Of a DNA stretch of 64,000 nt, positions 53,863 to 64,000 are shown piece after piece (positions within the stretch are counted from its first letter, which is position 1; each line of letters opens with the position of its first letter). The position numbers and the translations under genes were made by a program. This DNA is from Mesaphorura yosii (taxonomy: Eukaryota; Arthropoda; Collembola; Poduromorpha; Tullbergiidae): positions 124,001 through 188,000 of the forward strand of contig WIXG01000025.1 of the NCBI GenBank assembly GCA_009869945.1. The letters run 5' to 3'. The notes beneath the pieces were generated by a model. It was given only the letters and a program-made list of their open reading frames with translations, searched no databases and was not told the DNA's origin.

Positions 53863-54675
53863 ATGGTCGCAATTATTGGTGCCGTTTTATTGGCTCTGTG
53901 CGTGAGCCATGTCACCCCGCACGGGCTCATACTTGACCCCATGGCCCGTAACTGGATCTGGAACGACCCCAGCTACCCAGATCAGCCCCCGATGTGGAAT
54001 GCTCAGGGTGTTTGGTGTGGACCTCCCGAAGGCATGGGATTTCCCGACACTTTCTACATCCCGCAAGACCCGTCGGTGTCGCAGTGCGGAAGGTGCGGAG
54101 ACGATCCAGCTCAGGCGGTACCCAGAGACCACGAAATGGGTGGGAAATACGGAAGGGGTCATATCGCAAAGACGTACACTGCCGGATCGGTAACTTGTGC
54201 ACAATTATAGCAAGCGAATAATGTAGTTCAATTGATTCTCAATTCTTGTTCGTAGACCATCGATGTCACAATCAAAATGGGAGCTCCTCATGGTGGATAT
54301 TTCTATTTTGAGCTTTGTCCCAATGGCATTGAGACTGATGACTGTTTCCAGCCTCTCCAAATTGTTGGAGGAAATTCTGAAATCAGACCACATGGAATGT
54401 GTGTCATCGAAAATGAGAACCCGGGACTGGACTACCAAGCCAGAGTGAAGCTCCCTGATAACGTGAGATGCACAAGGTGCACTCTTCGCTGGACATACAG
54501 AACTTCATATTACCGTAAGACATCATTACAAAAAGAATTTTATTCAAGCAATAGAAATCCATTCTACGATCGCCAATTTTATAAAATTGCTTTGTCACTT
54601 TCAGAGCCGGACCCTTGCTACAACCCAAATCCAGCTCAAACATTCCGTAACTGCGCTGATATTGCAATTGTTTGA
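53863..54675 (+). CDS. Secreted lytic polysaccharide monooxygenase, AA15 family
   Basis: Three exons: 53863-54189, 54256-54514, 54605-54675; 218 aa. The signal peptide MVAIIGAVLLALCVSHVTP should be cut before His20, so the mature protein starts HGLILDPMARN, the N-terminal histidine (histidine brace) on which LPMO copper binding depends. The second copper histidine is probably in GAPHGGYFYFELCP (His121). Cys-rich GVWCGPPEG, QCGRCGDD and the C-terminal FRNCADIAIV are AA15/AA10-like landmarks. Family role: copper-dependent oxidative cleavage of chitin or cellulose, outside the cell. The protein ends right after the catalytic domain, with no chitin-binding module or GPI-type tail. Substrate cannot be told: digestion or cuticle turnover are both known for insect AA15 enzymes. 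Confidence 0.9.
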
Positions 54676-54769
54676 AGTGTCGAACTTTTCGTCGTTGGCA
54701 GTTGTGATTTGCGTACCCAAAATTATGATTACGTTATCTTGAAATCATTGCGAATCAGGACAGAAAATG

Positions 54770-54775
54770 AATAAA
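54770..54775 (+). terminator. LPMO poly(A) signal
   Basis: AATAAA lies 95 nt after the LPMO stop codon. Confidence 0.65.
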
Positions 54776-57700
54776 ACTTCCACGCAAGCCTTCTTGTCCA
54801 GTTTTACAAAATACTTGAGACATTTTCACCAATTTTGATCTTAATGGTCCATTTCTTGACACGGCATTTCAACTTGAGTCGTGGGTTTCTGCTCCTAATG
54901 GAAATCCAATCGTGATTAAATTTACGGTGCCATTTTTATTTCGTGTCAAGCGTACATTGTGTCAAAAATTTGTCAAAGAGGACAGCATGAAGTTTTGACA
55001 CTTTGAAATTCCAAAATCGGATGGAATTGTAATGCGAAATAAGATTGATGAGATTTATATCTGATTTAGATTGAACAGCGGTACACGCTGACGCCGCCAC
55101 CGCCTCTGCCGGTGTTCGGAGCTCGTGCGCGTGGTTGTTGCTTGTCAAGTAAGTTCTCAATTTAAAAATAAATTGTCTTGCTAATGTTTCAATTCTTTGC
55201 TTTGCTTTGTCCTATTGCCCCATGTACAAGCGGGTATCGAGGCTCGAAGTTGTAATTTGACATAATACGTTTACAAATAATACCATTACGGTAAGGCATT
55301 ATCCATTCTTATGGCGAGCGTGTGTCATCTCACATGTCATATTCAATGGGATGCGGTAGCATCAATATTATTGTACAATCACATTACGAGTACGAACGAG
55401 GATTTGATGTTGGGAAAATTTAACGTGCGTGCGTGCCCACTTTAGCATAATAAGATAAACCCAACGCAAATAAAAGACGAAGATGCTGTAGACTTTAGTC
55501 GCTGTCGCAGCCGGGTCCAGCGCTACGGTACGAACAAAGCAAGGAGGAGCTGTGTAAACAATTGAAAACGTGTCAAGGGATCATTCCACGAATTCTCTGG
55601 AGCTTTGCATGGATTTATCATATGCAACAATGCGCCAGTGCATTGCGCAGGGTTTCGCTGGGTGAGAGTAGTAATGGCCCTGTTTATGTTTGTTTTTCTT
55701 CTTGTACTAATTTCAGACAGTCTGATCTGTATTTACTTAAAGCAATCCAAATTAACCAAGCGAAGTCAAAGTCTCCAGTCCCGCGTAACATTATCAGCCT
55801 CGGAAAAAGTCCACAAGCATGCTTCCGAGTTTAATATACTTTGAAGGATGGAAACTCCGCACGGATCTGAAGAGTTTTTATGACTTGGGTCTGAATTTGA
55901 ATGGATTCTGATTAATTCAGTTTGAATTAATTAGTTCTCTGCTTTTATTTGCATTTAAAATACGAAATCTTACGTTTAAGGAATTAATTCAATGCAGCGC
56001 CGTTGTAAAATTGAAATAAAACTTCAAGAAGGAAAGAAGGTGTACGGCGATCGTCTTTGGCCGCGGCGTTATCGGTAAGGGTCGAAAAGGTATATTTGGA
56101 AAGTTTACTTAGTTTTACTTTTGTAATGTAATTCTTTGTCTTTTGTCATTAGATTTAAGATGTGAAAGGAAATACATCTTAAAAGTTATGAAATACGACA
56201 GTCAACACAGGCGATGGGGCGGGTGCGAACAAAGTAATGAAAGCATCTTGAACGAAGTGAAAACTTTCTTTTCTAATTTCTCTCTTTTCCCTTTTGACTG
56301 AAACCGAAACTGAAGACGCACGCGAATAAAAAGCTAAAACTTGTTAAACTTTACAATCTCTTTCTCTTGATTCGATTTCATTCCACCTGACATTCGTAAT
56401 CCGTCTCTTTAATGTCTTTGGAACTTTTGTCTCCTCTCCTCTCCAACATTTTGCAGTTTTTGCACTTCTGCAGTCATTTTCGTTTCGTGCACGCACGCGC
56501 GTAGCAAGGCAAACGAGGCAAAGGTGACAAAATTCATTGTTTAACACCACGCTTTGTATACCAATAATACAATAATGTAATAATCACTAAAAATTCAATT
56601 ATGCGGGAAGCAAAAAGGCTCAACTGAAACTGAGGTTGAGCCTCATGTGTTGCCGTTCAACGTTGCAGTCGAGAGTAAGTGGATCGGGCATTAGCGTAAA
56701 AGATTTGATCATATTTCGATCTGAACGTACATGCTAAAAGCGCACTGCAGCGAGCAGAGAATTAAGCCACAGGATGAAGGGTGAGAAAGATACAATAAAA
56801 GGTTTAAGACCAGCAGAGCAAAGAGAATAGACGAGGAGAGGAGAGCATCGGGAGTTCGTGACGTACTGCACGGCACGGAGTGAAGAGGAAAGGAGATTGA
56901 GATTGAGGGGTATTAGTGAAATAATTTGCCATATGGGCATCATCAAATGGAAATCAAATATAAATCTTTATAGCTTACCAGTCAAACTACAGTATAGCAA
57001 ATACATGCAATAGCAATAGAAAATAGAAACAGGAACAGTAAAGCGGACCCTGCCTGTCGTACAAAATTGTTTGTCCCGATGCGCCAGATTCAATTCATCA
57101 TGCGAGGCACTTGTGAATCAGAGATTTAGGCTTTGGCTTTTTAGCCTTAGCTTTGCCAACTGATTCTTTCCTCCTGCTCCTGCGTCTGCTCTGCCTGGCG
57201 TGGCTTGCCTTTCTTGGGATGAAAGTACAATTTAAATCTCATTTCGGTTCAGAAATTGAAAACACGCACGACATACATGGCAGGCAGGACGGTACGGAAA
57301 GGACATCATGTGTGTGGATCCTCTGGATTCTATCCTGGCAGAGATAAAAAGGCAAAAAATTGAATTTTAAAGTTAAAATGGAGAAAAGAGTTCTGCTGCA
57401 AACGCCAACTGCTGCATGGTAATAAACATTCTAATGCGTAGTACTCGGCTCAACAATGTACCACAAAGAAGACACAAGAAATGAAAATCATAATCGCACG
57501 GGGCCGGCCCGAATTCCGAATAAAATCTACAATTTAAAGACCTCATTCAAAGTAGTAACCATATTTCGAAGGCACAATGTGTAACAACGGCAGAGTACAA
57601 AGGGAAAGATAAAATGGAAATGAACGAGTATAAAATTATTATTAATTCCACTAAAAGTGAGCCATGGAGGTAATATTTTATGCTGTGCAGACTTATGGTC

Positions 57701-59832
57701 CAACATAAAGGAGAAATGAAATGGCGAATAAAGAAGGGCTTAACTGCTCTGCTCCTACGCGACGGCTGCGGCTGCCTGGAAGCAGGGCATCAGAGAGAAG
57801 GAAGTTAAACTTTATTACATTGCGTTGCATGTATCAAAAATAGCTTCATTCAGTCACAAAACTTTGCGATTGCTGCCTTTGCTGCTTTCACTCGCATTTT
57901 CTCTTTGAGTCATGCACGAAAAGCGTATTCTCTTATAAATGTTTGTGCTGGTCGATCACATCAGAGCAGTAGATACAATATCTGGTCTGATGGTGGAGAA
58001 AAAGGTGTCCCAGGAGAGTGACTTCACTTCATACGAACCAGATGGGACCTCGACATGCGGGCAGGCAACCGCCCGTCAGCCTGCCCACTCTTGCATCTTG
58101 CCTTGAATTTTCGTGTTCTTGATCTAAACATTCTGTTGTGCTGGCTGATGCGTTGGACTTTATACTTTCTAACTTTGTAACCTTATATTGTAATTCCAGC
58201 AGGCGAAGACCACCGCCGCAGCACAGAACGAATGGGAAGTAAATCCTTTTACTTATTCTGTCATTTTTATTCGAATCTGAATCCCTCTCCTGCATCTTAA
58301 AATGAGAGCAGAAGATTCGTTCAAAAATGCGACGGCAGGAGAAAAAGTTAAGATTTTGATCTTCGTTCTTCTTTTCCCTGTCTGCGTTGCGAGCTGCTTC
58401 GATTCAAAAGTTGGATTTCGATTTCGGAGAAATAACGCGCAGCTTTTCGTTTAATTGAATTTTTTGTTCTCCGAATACAAATCGAACGTATTTAATTCCT
58501 TGCTCCTTCATTTCACGATGTTGACTCGTGATCACCCAAGTTTATTCTTTTGATTCAACAATGCGATTTGCGCAAGTAGCGTTCAGTAATACGTAAATTG
58601 ATTGCAAATATGTCTCTTTTCAGTCGCACGAGCCAAATGCCTGATATATGCTTGCGGTGAATTTAATTGAAAGTTACCAGCAAATAATGCTGTGTATCAG
58701 TTTCAGCATCAGCTTCGTATGCTCATCTGTTACCGCAAAATGCGTCTGAGAAAGGTTTGATTCTTTACTTTACAAGAATACTTTGTAGAATCCGCGAACA
58801 GTGTGAACCGAATTAAACCGGTTAATTAACGCTTAACAAGATAACAATGGAAATTGGACCGAAAGTTGCTTCCCGCAAATGAATTTCGACTTTAACCGTA
58901 CAATGCTATGTTCGAAGGAAAATTTCAGGATTTTGGAGGAAACGTTGGAAGTTAACCAACAACATTTCGCTTCAATCAAGAATGTCAGTCAGAGTGTAGA
59001 AATGTTGCAACCAGCTGTGTACACATTCACACTTCGTCTTCTAAATGTTGACCTCATTAGTAACAAAGTTGAATACGCAGTATCGAGGATTTTGACGGAA
59101 TGAATGATCCGTGCGAATCAGAGTCTGAGTTTGGTCACGTAGCCCGCAGCCTGCACATCCTAGAATAACCTCATTTCATTGGTGAAACCGCAAAATGGTT
59201 CTTTTTAACACTCTGATGCTGGCTTTTGTTATTTATTGTGCTTTCCACCCAAATCTTGCGTTGTTTGAAATCCGCAGTTCAACCTTTCTGTGGCAGATAT
59301 GACCTCATGAGTCCTGTTTAGATTCAGAGTGACCCCTGCATTGAAAGAAACATAGAACAGAATGCATGGCTTAATATTAAGCAGGCATGAGCAAACTTCT
59401 CTGGATAAGTCGTCAAAATCAGATCAGATCATATTAAACTCCCAAATCAAGCCTTACAATTATTTATACCCATTTTATTTGTTATGGAACTGTACTCGTG
59501 AAATCATTGACCAAACAGTAAAAGCAAAGCGAAACTTTAATTCGATTCCGCACTAACGCGATGTCTGACGAGTGGTAGAGCCAGTGCACTCTATTTTGGA
59601 GGAATCGTATTATTGCAATCGACAGCCGTTCTTTAGCTTTTTCCAGTGCATGTATTTTGTTTCGCTGTTTTAACATTTAACACAACGCCATTTGCCATAA
59701 TTTCGCGTAACACCGAGCTGTTTGTTGCCACATGTTTAGTGCTTGTGATGCCAAGCGACATTTAGATTTTTTGTCAAACATAATAAAAAGTTTGAATTAG
59801 TAAAGGTGAGCGATGCGGAGGCGAACAAGCTA
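54776..59832. other. Intergenic region, no confident gene
   Basis: Five kb with only short frames. Worth noting are a possible membrane micropeptide at 55674-55844 and a 74-codon frame at 58879-59103 of unknown nature. Many short repeats of the type tttgcctt/cctgctcctgc are seen, but no defined element. Confidence 0.5.
55674..55844 (+). CDS. Candidate small single-pass membrane protein
   Basis: ATG at 55674 opens a 56-codon frame. A strongly hydrophobic start (MALFMFVFLLVLISDSLICI, about 20 residues) is followed by a basic, Ser-rich tail. A TATA-like AAATAAAAG lies about 205 nt upstream (55468). No homologue recognised. T-rich DNA often gives such hydrophobic frames by chance. Confidence 0.22.
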   Translation: MALFMFVFLLVLISDSLICIYLKQSKLTKRSQSLQSRVTLSASEKVHKHASEFNIL

Positions 59833-60548
59833 TTATTTATTGTTCTGAACGAGCTGCTCATTCAAAAATTGTGCAATTGGTAAATTCCGTCCTGACGCAG
59901 AAACCAGTGGTGGGGCTGCTGGCGTATCAACTTTGTTTGCTTCGGCGGTCGGCGTGCCAAGTCTTGTTTTCATAATGATGATACCCTCGTTGATGGGTTG
60001 CAGGACTCTCCCCACTCGGCCATCATTGCTGGCGGCTGCTTCTGCGACCAAGTCTGCCAACGATATCTCAACATCTCCGATGTGGTCGTCCCAAATTACA
60101 TCTTCGTCCCAGCACTCAAGCTTGATTCTCTAAACATATACTCAGCATCACATAAAATGACTTCTAAAAGTTTTGGACCGAATAACAATTTTACCTGAGT
60201 ATTTCCGTCTCCGCCAGAGAAATCGAACGAGAACGACTGAGGCCAGTCAGGATTTGGGTTATCTTGAGATGCTGTGGTCTGTCCGTAGAAAATGTAGCTA
60301 CTGCCCGCGTCGAATTGATAGTATACTTTCACATATGGGTCTGCTTTGCTCCAGAAATCAAAACTCGGGATATCCCTGCACAAATGGCCATTAATACTCA
60401 TTTTTGCGACAAGCTGCAGTTATTACCTTCCGGAGAGCACGATATCAACTCTTTGTCCATGTGTAATTGTGTTTTCGGGTAGCTCTCCAACGCCCACACA
60501 CAGGGCAATTGCTGAGATTAGGAAAATCGTTGTGACAGAAGATTTCAT
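59833..60548 (-). CDS. Secreted single C2-domain protein, copy 1
   Basis: Three exons: 60548-60427, 60375-60195, 60129-59833; 199 aa. The signal peptide MKSSVTTIFLISAIALCVGVG precedes a short linker (HGQRVDIVLSGRDIP), then one C2 domain: ADPYVKVYYQFDAGSS, DNPNPDWPQSFSFDF, and WDEDVIWDDHIGDVEI. The DxDxxxxDD spacing in the last loop is the usual C2 Ca2+-binding pattern, so calcium-dependent membrane or protein binding is likely. A 40-residue C-terminal extension rich in Pro/Ala is absent from the neighbouring copy. Same exon layout and phases as the copy at 61127-61769, so they are tandem duplicates in the same orientation. The biological role is unknown. The last codons AAT AAA TAA also spell a poly(A) hexamer. 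Confidence 0.85.
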
Positions 60549-60634
60549 CGTCGTAAAAGTTGTAACGTCACCAAGGACAGCGTCTGACCGTCGACCGTCA
60601 GTGGAGTCGAGATTGCGGTTGCAAGCGCGTTTTC

Positions 60635-60666
60635 ACTGCGTCTTCAGCAGGTTTATAAGTTTTATA
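60635..60666 (-). promoter_or_regulatory. Core promoter of C2 protein copy 1
   Basis: On the minus strand, TATAAA at 60666-60661 is followed by CAGT at 60638-60635, spacing about 29 nt to the A. The ATG is about 90 nt further on. Confidence 0.5.
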
Positions 60667-61067
60667 CGTTATTGCGAAATGTGTAACAACGCTGTTCACT
60701 CTCACTGATTATAGGTGAATGGATTGTCCGCAGCGTAATTAGCAAACAAAAATTCCATATTCTGGTTCGATTAGAATGCCCGTGATTAGAATCGTAGTTA
60801 TTTTGAAGGGCAAGCTCGGCGATTGGGTGCTGATTATCAATAAATTATTCAAACATGGCAAGTTAAATGTTATTGAACTGGGATTTTTGACAATTTGAGC
60901 CATACAGGATTAGTTTGAGTATTCCAGTGACGACAACGACGAGCGCGGTTCATTTTCTGTTATGCTAATCGAGATTTATCGATCGTGTATTCACTGTCGA
61001 CACACCAGGTCATTACGGAGGTCGTGGGGTGTGAATAAAATGGATTTGATGAGATTGAGCGATTCTA
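60667..61067. other. Spacer between the two C2 genes
   Basis: About 400 nt holding the 3' flank of copy 2 and the upstream region of copy 1. No other feature seen. Confidence 0.55.
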
Positions 61068-61073
61068 TTTATT
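61068..61073 (-). terminator. Poly(A) signal of C2 protein copy 2
   Basis: The minus strand reads AATAAA 54 nt after the stop codon. Confidence 0.55.
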
Positions 61074-61126
61074 AAAATTCAAGCATCAATGTACAGCCAT
61101 TTTGTACTGAATTAGCTACCAACTGT

Positions 61127-61769
61127 TTAAGCAGCCACTGGAGCACCAATTCTTGTTTTGATTATCAAGGTCCCCTGATTCCCAGGTTGGAATGTTCTTT
61201 GAACTCTGCCGTCACTGGCTGCGTTGCCCTCTGCGACCAAATTGGTAAGCGTCATTTCCACATCTCCAACATGATCGTCAAACTGGACATCCGAGTCCCA
61301 CAATTCAAATTTGACGTGCTGTAAATGGTACGATGCGTTAATGCTAATACAGTCAAGTAATACGGTCTGTATGCGGCCAAGTACGCCTTGACCTTCTGAC
61401 AAGGAGCGAACCTGTCCTGGAGCGCCACTAAAGTCAAAGGTAAATGACTGTGGCCAGTCGGGATTGGCGTTATTGTTGGACACTGTCGTCGCCCCGTAAC
61501 TGATGTACGTACTGCCTGCGTCAAATTTGTAGTACACTTTTATGTATGGGTCGGGTTGGCTCCAGAAATCTTTCTTTGGAATATTCCTGAAAATAAAAGC
61601 CGAAGCGCCATTTTTGTAAATACTAAATCACTGCTTCGTGCGCGAGGTCTAAACAATACCTCCCGGACAGGATTACATCCACCCGCTGGCCATGGTTTGC
61701 GATGTCTGACGCTCCAACCAGGGTCACGAACGCCACAAAGCTAATCAGCACCGTGTATTTTGAGGACAT
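61127..61769 (-). CDS. Secreted single C2-domain protein, copy 2
   Basis: Three exons: 61769-61660, 61586-61412, 61318-61127; 158 aa. The signal peptide MSSKYTVLISFVAFVTLVGA is followed by HGQRVDVILSGRNIP, shared with copy 1. The single C2 domain reads QPDPYIKVYYKFDAGSTY, NANPDWPQSFTFDF and ELWDSDVQFDDHVGDVEM, with the same acidic Ca2+-loop spacing. The protein ends soon after KTRIGAPVAA, without the extension of copy 1. Intron positions and phases (2, 0) are identical in both copies. Donor CAG|gttcgc of intron 2 is weak but the frame requires it. It lies upstream of copy 1 in the same transcription direction. Role unknown; a secreted calcium-dependent lipid- or partner-binding protein is the best inference. 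Confidence 0.84.
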
Positions 61770-62541
61770 GTTACTGGAAACTGTATGAGGCTACGCGTAA
61801 CAACGACGGTGTAAACAATTTAACAATGATTGAACAATCAAGTTGAAACTACGCCTCTTTAATAGTTGGTGCGATTAATGCGCATGATTCCACCGCTTCT
61901 TATCTGTTTGAGCCTAAAGCCAATTAATTAACGAGAAATTTCAGCTGCTCGTAGCACTTGAAGCTGAGAGTCATATTACCTGATGATCAACCACCATGTT
62001 AATGTTAACTGATTTACTTGAACTTTGCAACGTCTGCTACTGGACATGTAAAACATTACATTGACATTCACACTCGCGTTCGTTGCACAGATTGTATATT
62101 GTCAAGAGTCAGATAATGTCAATCTTATTATTTCACAATCACTCGGAAAATCTGAGCTCTGCTACATTAAACAATTCGTTATTAATAGATATAAGCGTCC
62201 ACGCCTACAAATGACTTCGGCTGAAGGGAAAATTTACGACGCGTAATCGTACATGTATTTTCCCATTGCATGATTTTGTCCTTAAGTTCCCAGCGTCTGA
62301 CTTTGGGTTTTGTCGTATGATTCGAGTTAGACGCCGAATTTTTTCATGATGCAATAGTCGATCGCACAGACTAACAAACATTGACCAGGATTTCCTCATT
62401 TAATGATTGCCTATGACTTTAGAATTGTTTAGCATAGGGCGTTGATTCGTTCCTTGTCCGTTTTAAACAACTTAATGCCATTTACAAAAGTTGTAAACGA
62501 TCATGACGTACGTACTATAAATATGTAGGTTATTGTCACTG

Positions 62542-62806
62542 ATGGCGAAATGTGTGGTCCTTTTCATCCTTTACTCGGGAATTATTTCAGCGAAACTGCC
62601 TATCAAAACTATCAACGTACGGCTGAATTCATTCTTTGCCAAAACATTATGGCATTTCTCTGTCTTACTGCCCGATGTCATTTGAACATTTGAAGTGAAT
62701 ATTCGTAATTCCTTCTAAAAGTTCCACTCAGCAGGTTTGGTTGTATTCGGAGCACGTCTGCACAAAATTGCAGCACAGGAAACAATTCTGTTCTTGCTGT
62801 CGTTAG
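62542..62806 (+). CDS. Candidate small secreted cysteine-containing peptide
   Basis: Exon 1 (62542-62616) encodes MAKCVVLFILYSGIISA, signal-peptide-like, and ends AAC|gtacgg. A CAGCAG acceptor leads to exon 2 (62732-62806; QVWLYSEHVC..FCSCCR stop), giving 49 aa, or 48 if the second AG is used. The likely mature part has four Cys. Against it: TATAAATA at 62515-62522 would place transcription start at or just past the ATG, and the frame is short. No family recognised. It may be chance. Confidence 0.25.
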
Positions 62807-63565
62807 TTACAAAGTTAGTTTGAGTCGTAGTAGTAAAGTGTATCATATTCCATCTCACTTTTACTTTCCTACTCCTTTCACCAGGCTTGCTTCTTGGAAT
62901 AATCAACTTGATTGCACTTTAGCATGCATGCATGCTTGGCCCTTTTGATGATATGTTGGCCTCATGGCTCGTGTTTTAGTCGTGCCGATACATTCCAGAC
63001 TACTTCATTATGACTCTTCAGCACGACATGCATGCATTCGAATTGCCATGCCTAGAAGAAAGAACAACCTGAAATCATTATTAGACTAGTGCAATATTCC
63101 AATACCCAATACAACTTTCTCTGAATTCTGTATGCAAGCAAGCGTTCACTCGATGAAGACCTGAGACAATAGTACGAGTTACTGAAGTAGAACAGAAGTG
63201 TCGTGAAAGAAAGCAGAAATTGTCTCCAAGGAAGAGGTAAGGCGAGCAGCGTCTTGGTCAATATTATGCAAGATTTCCTCCGAGAATTTACACTTTAAAG
63301 GCCAGACCTGATCCTGTGTTGTGCAATGCAGTGCCAGAATAACCCGCTTAATTCCAGTAAAGAGAATAGAGAAGTATAGATTTTCGTCAAATACTTCCAG
63401 TTATAAATTACACGTTCCACTTCCAGCATGCGCGTGAGTTTGTGGTGTAGCGTAAAATTCTCCGTGTTGTGAAACAAGCCAGAGCATTTGCTTGCCTTGT
63501 TTTAAACGAGCGAGCGGTTGCTGCTGTTTGGCTGGTTTCGTCCGTTGAAATACGTACTTGAATTC

Positions 63566-63598
63566 ATGAAGGAATTATCCATCAGGAGAAAAGTCACC
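63566..63598 (+). other. Possible first coding exon of a gene leaving the window
   Basis: ATG at 63566 followed by 11 codons (MKELSIRRKVT) and a perfect donor gtaagt at 63599. No downstream exon was recognised before the window ends, so this is only a flag. Confidence 0.15.
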
Positions 63599-64000
63599 GT
63601 AAGTTCATATATTGGGGCGTATTCATGTAATTAGTCACATGTGGCCTTGTTTATAGTAGTAATGGAAAGAGATCTCGTAGATAAGTTTCTCGCTTTCTAG
63701 TTTTGCTGAACGAGCAACTCCTATTAGTGTTTTATGTTTTATGACATGTGTATGGTTCTGTTGCTCCGTTGAGCTAAGCAGTCATAAAATTCGTCCTCAT
63801 TCGAGTTCACTGTGCGCGCTCATAAAGACGTCATGTTAATAATTAACTTGAACTTACTGAACTGTAATTAGTTTACTTTCCCTAATTACTGCATGCTTGT
63901 CTTCCTGTTTTGATCTTTTATGCTCTTTTCATGGTCTGAGAGCTGTGCAGGCTTTCTCCTTTGGTCGTAGTTGTGTTAAAAATCGAAGCTCGAGTTCAGG

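Larger units (their letters stand above)
61770..64000. other. Right-end intergenic region
   Basis: Left end holds the promoter of C2 copy 2; the minus strand reads TATTAAA at 61864-61858. A small secreted-peptide candidate lies at 62542-62806 and a possible first exon at 63566-63598. Nothing else can be supported. Confidence 0.5.

Noticed and set aside
58879..59103. 74-codon plus-strand frame (MNFDFNRTMLCSKENF..)
   Set aside because: Begins with ATG and looks mildly protein-like, but has no recognisable motif, promoter or splice partner.
62061..62246. Signal-peptide-like frame (TFTLAFVAQIVYCQES..)
   Set aside because: There is no in-frame ATG: the first codon is TTG with a stop a few codons upstream, and no plausible acceptor.

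Overview
This is a eukaryotic, almost certainly arthropod, genomic window. Every recognisable gene is split by GT-AG introns. Most introns are 50-110 nt, with a few of several kb. Candidate AATAAA signals lie 3' of most genes, and some genes have TATA plus TCAGT-like promoters. The gene set (NR2E3/HR51 nuclear receptor, single-domain AA15-type lytic polysaccharide monooxygenase, CYP3-clan P450) fits a basal hexapod such as a springtail. That assignment is an inference from gene content; no ribosomal or mitochondrial marker is present.

Layout. 210-2692 (+): HMGXB4-like HMG-box/AT-hook protein in 7 exons. 4212-26956 (-): DOCK9/10/11-type (zizimin, DOCK-D) guanine nucleotide exchange factor. Seventeen coding exons were traced from the RKFTR N-terminal exon at 26956-26855, across a 13.3 kb intron, to the DHR2 domain at 4.2-6.9 kb. 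A possible alternative 5' exon lies at 14791-14129. 29614-31432 (+): microsomal cytochrome P450 in 5 exons. 31565-33189 (-): mitochondrial ribosomal protein mL38 in 6 exons, tail-to-tail with the P450. 34171-38581 (+): FACT histone chaperone subunit SPT16 in 16 exons. 38808-40051 (-): SIAH/SINA-like RING E3 ligase in 5 exons, tail-to-tail with SPT16. 41078-48878 (-): NR2E3/PNR (HR51/unfulfilled) nuclear receptor in 10 coding exons; its first coding exon is 16 nt and lies 3 kb upstream. 53863-54675 (+): AA15-type LPMO in 3 exons. 59833-60548 and 61127-61769 (-): tandem paralogues encoding small secreted C2-domain proteins.

The rest is intronic or intergenic. It holds a 545-bp hAT-like MITE candidate with perfect 19-bp terminal inverted repeats (52726-53270), a 14-bp x 4 tandem repeat (28760-28815), and four low-confidence small-gene candidates (33298-33643, 55674-55844, 62542-62806, 63566-63598).

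Functionally this is a mixed neighbourhood: chromatin and transcription (HMGXB4-like, SPT16, NR2E3), small-GTPase signalling (DOCK-D), protein turnover (SIAH-like), mitochondrial translation (mL38), detoxification (P450), and secreted proteins (LPMO, two C2 proteins). I see no operon-like or pathway linkage. All exon boundaries were placed by eye from reading frame, splice consensus and remembered family alignments. Every multi-exon model given as a gene keeps an open frame and sums to a multiple of three.
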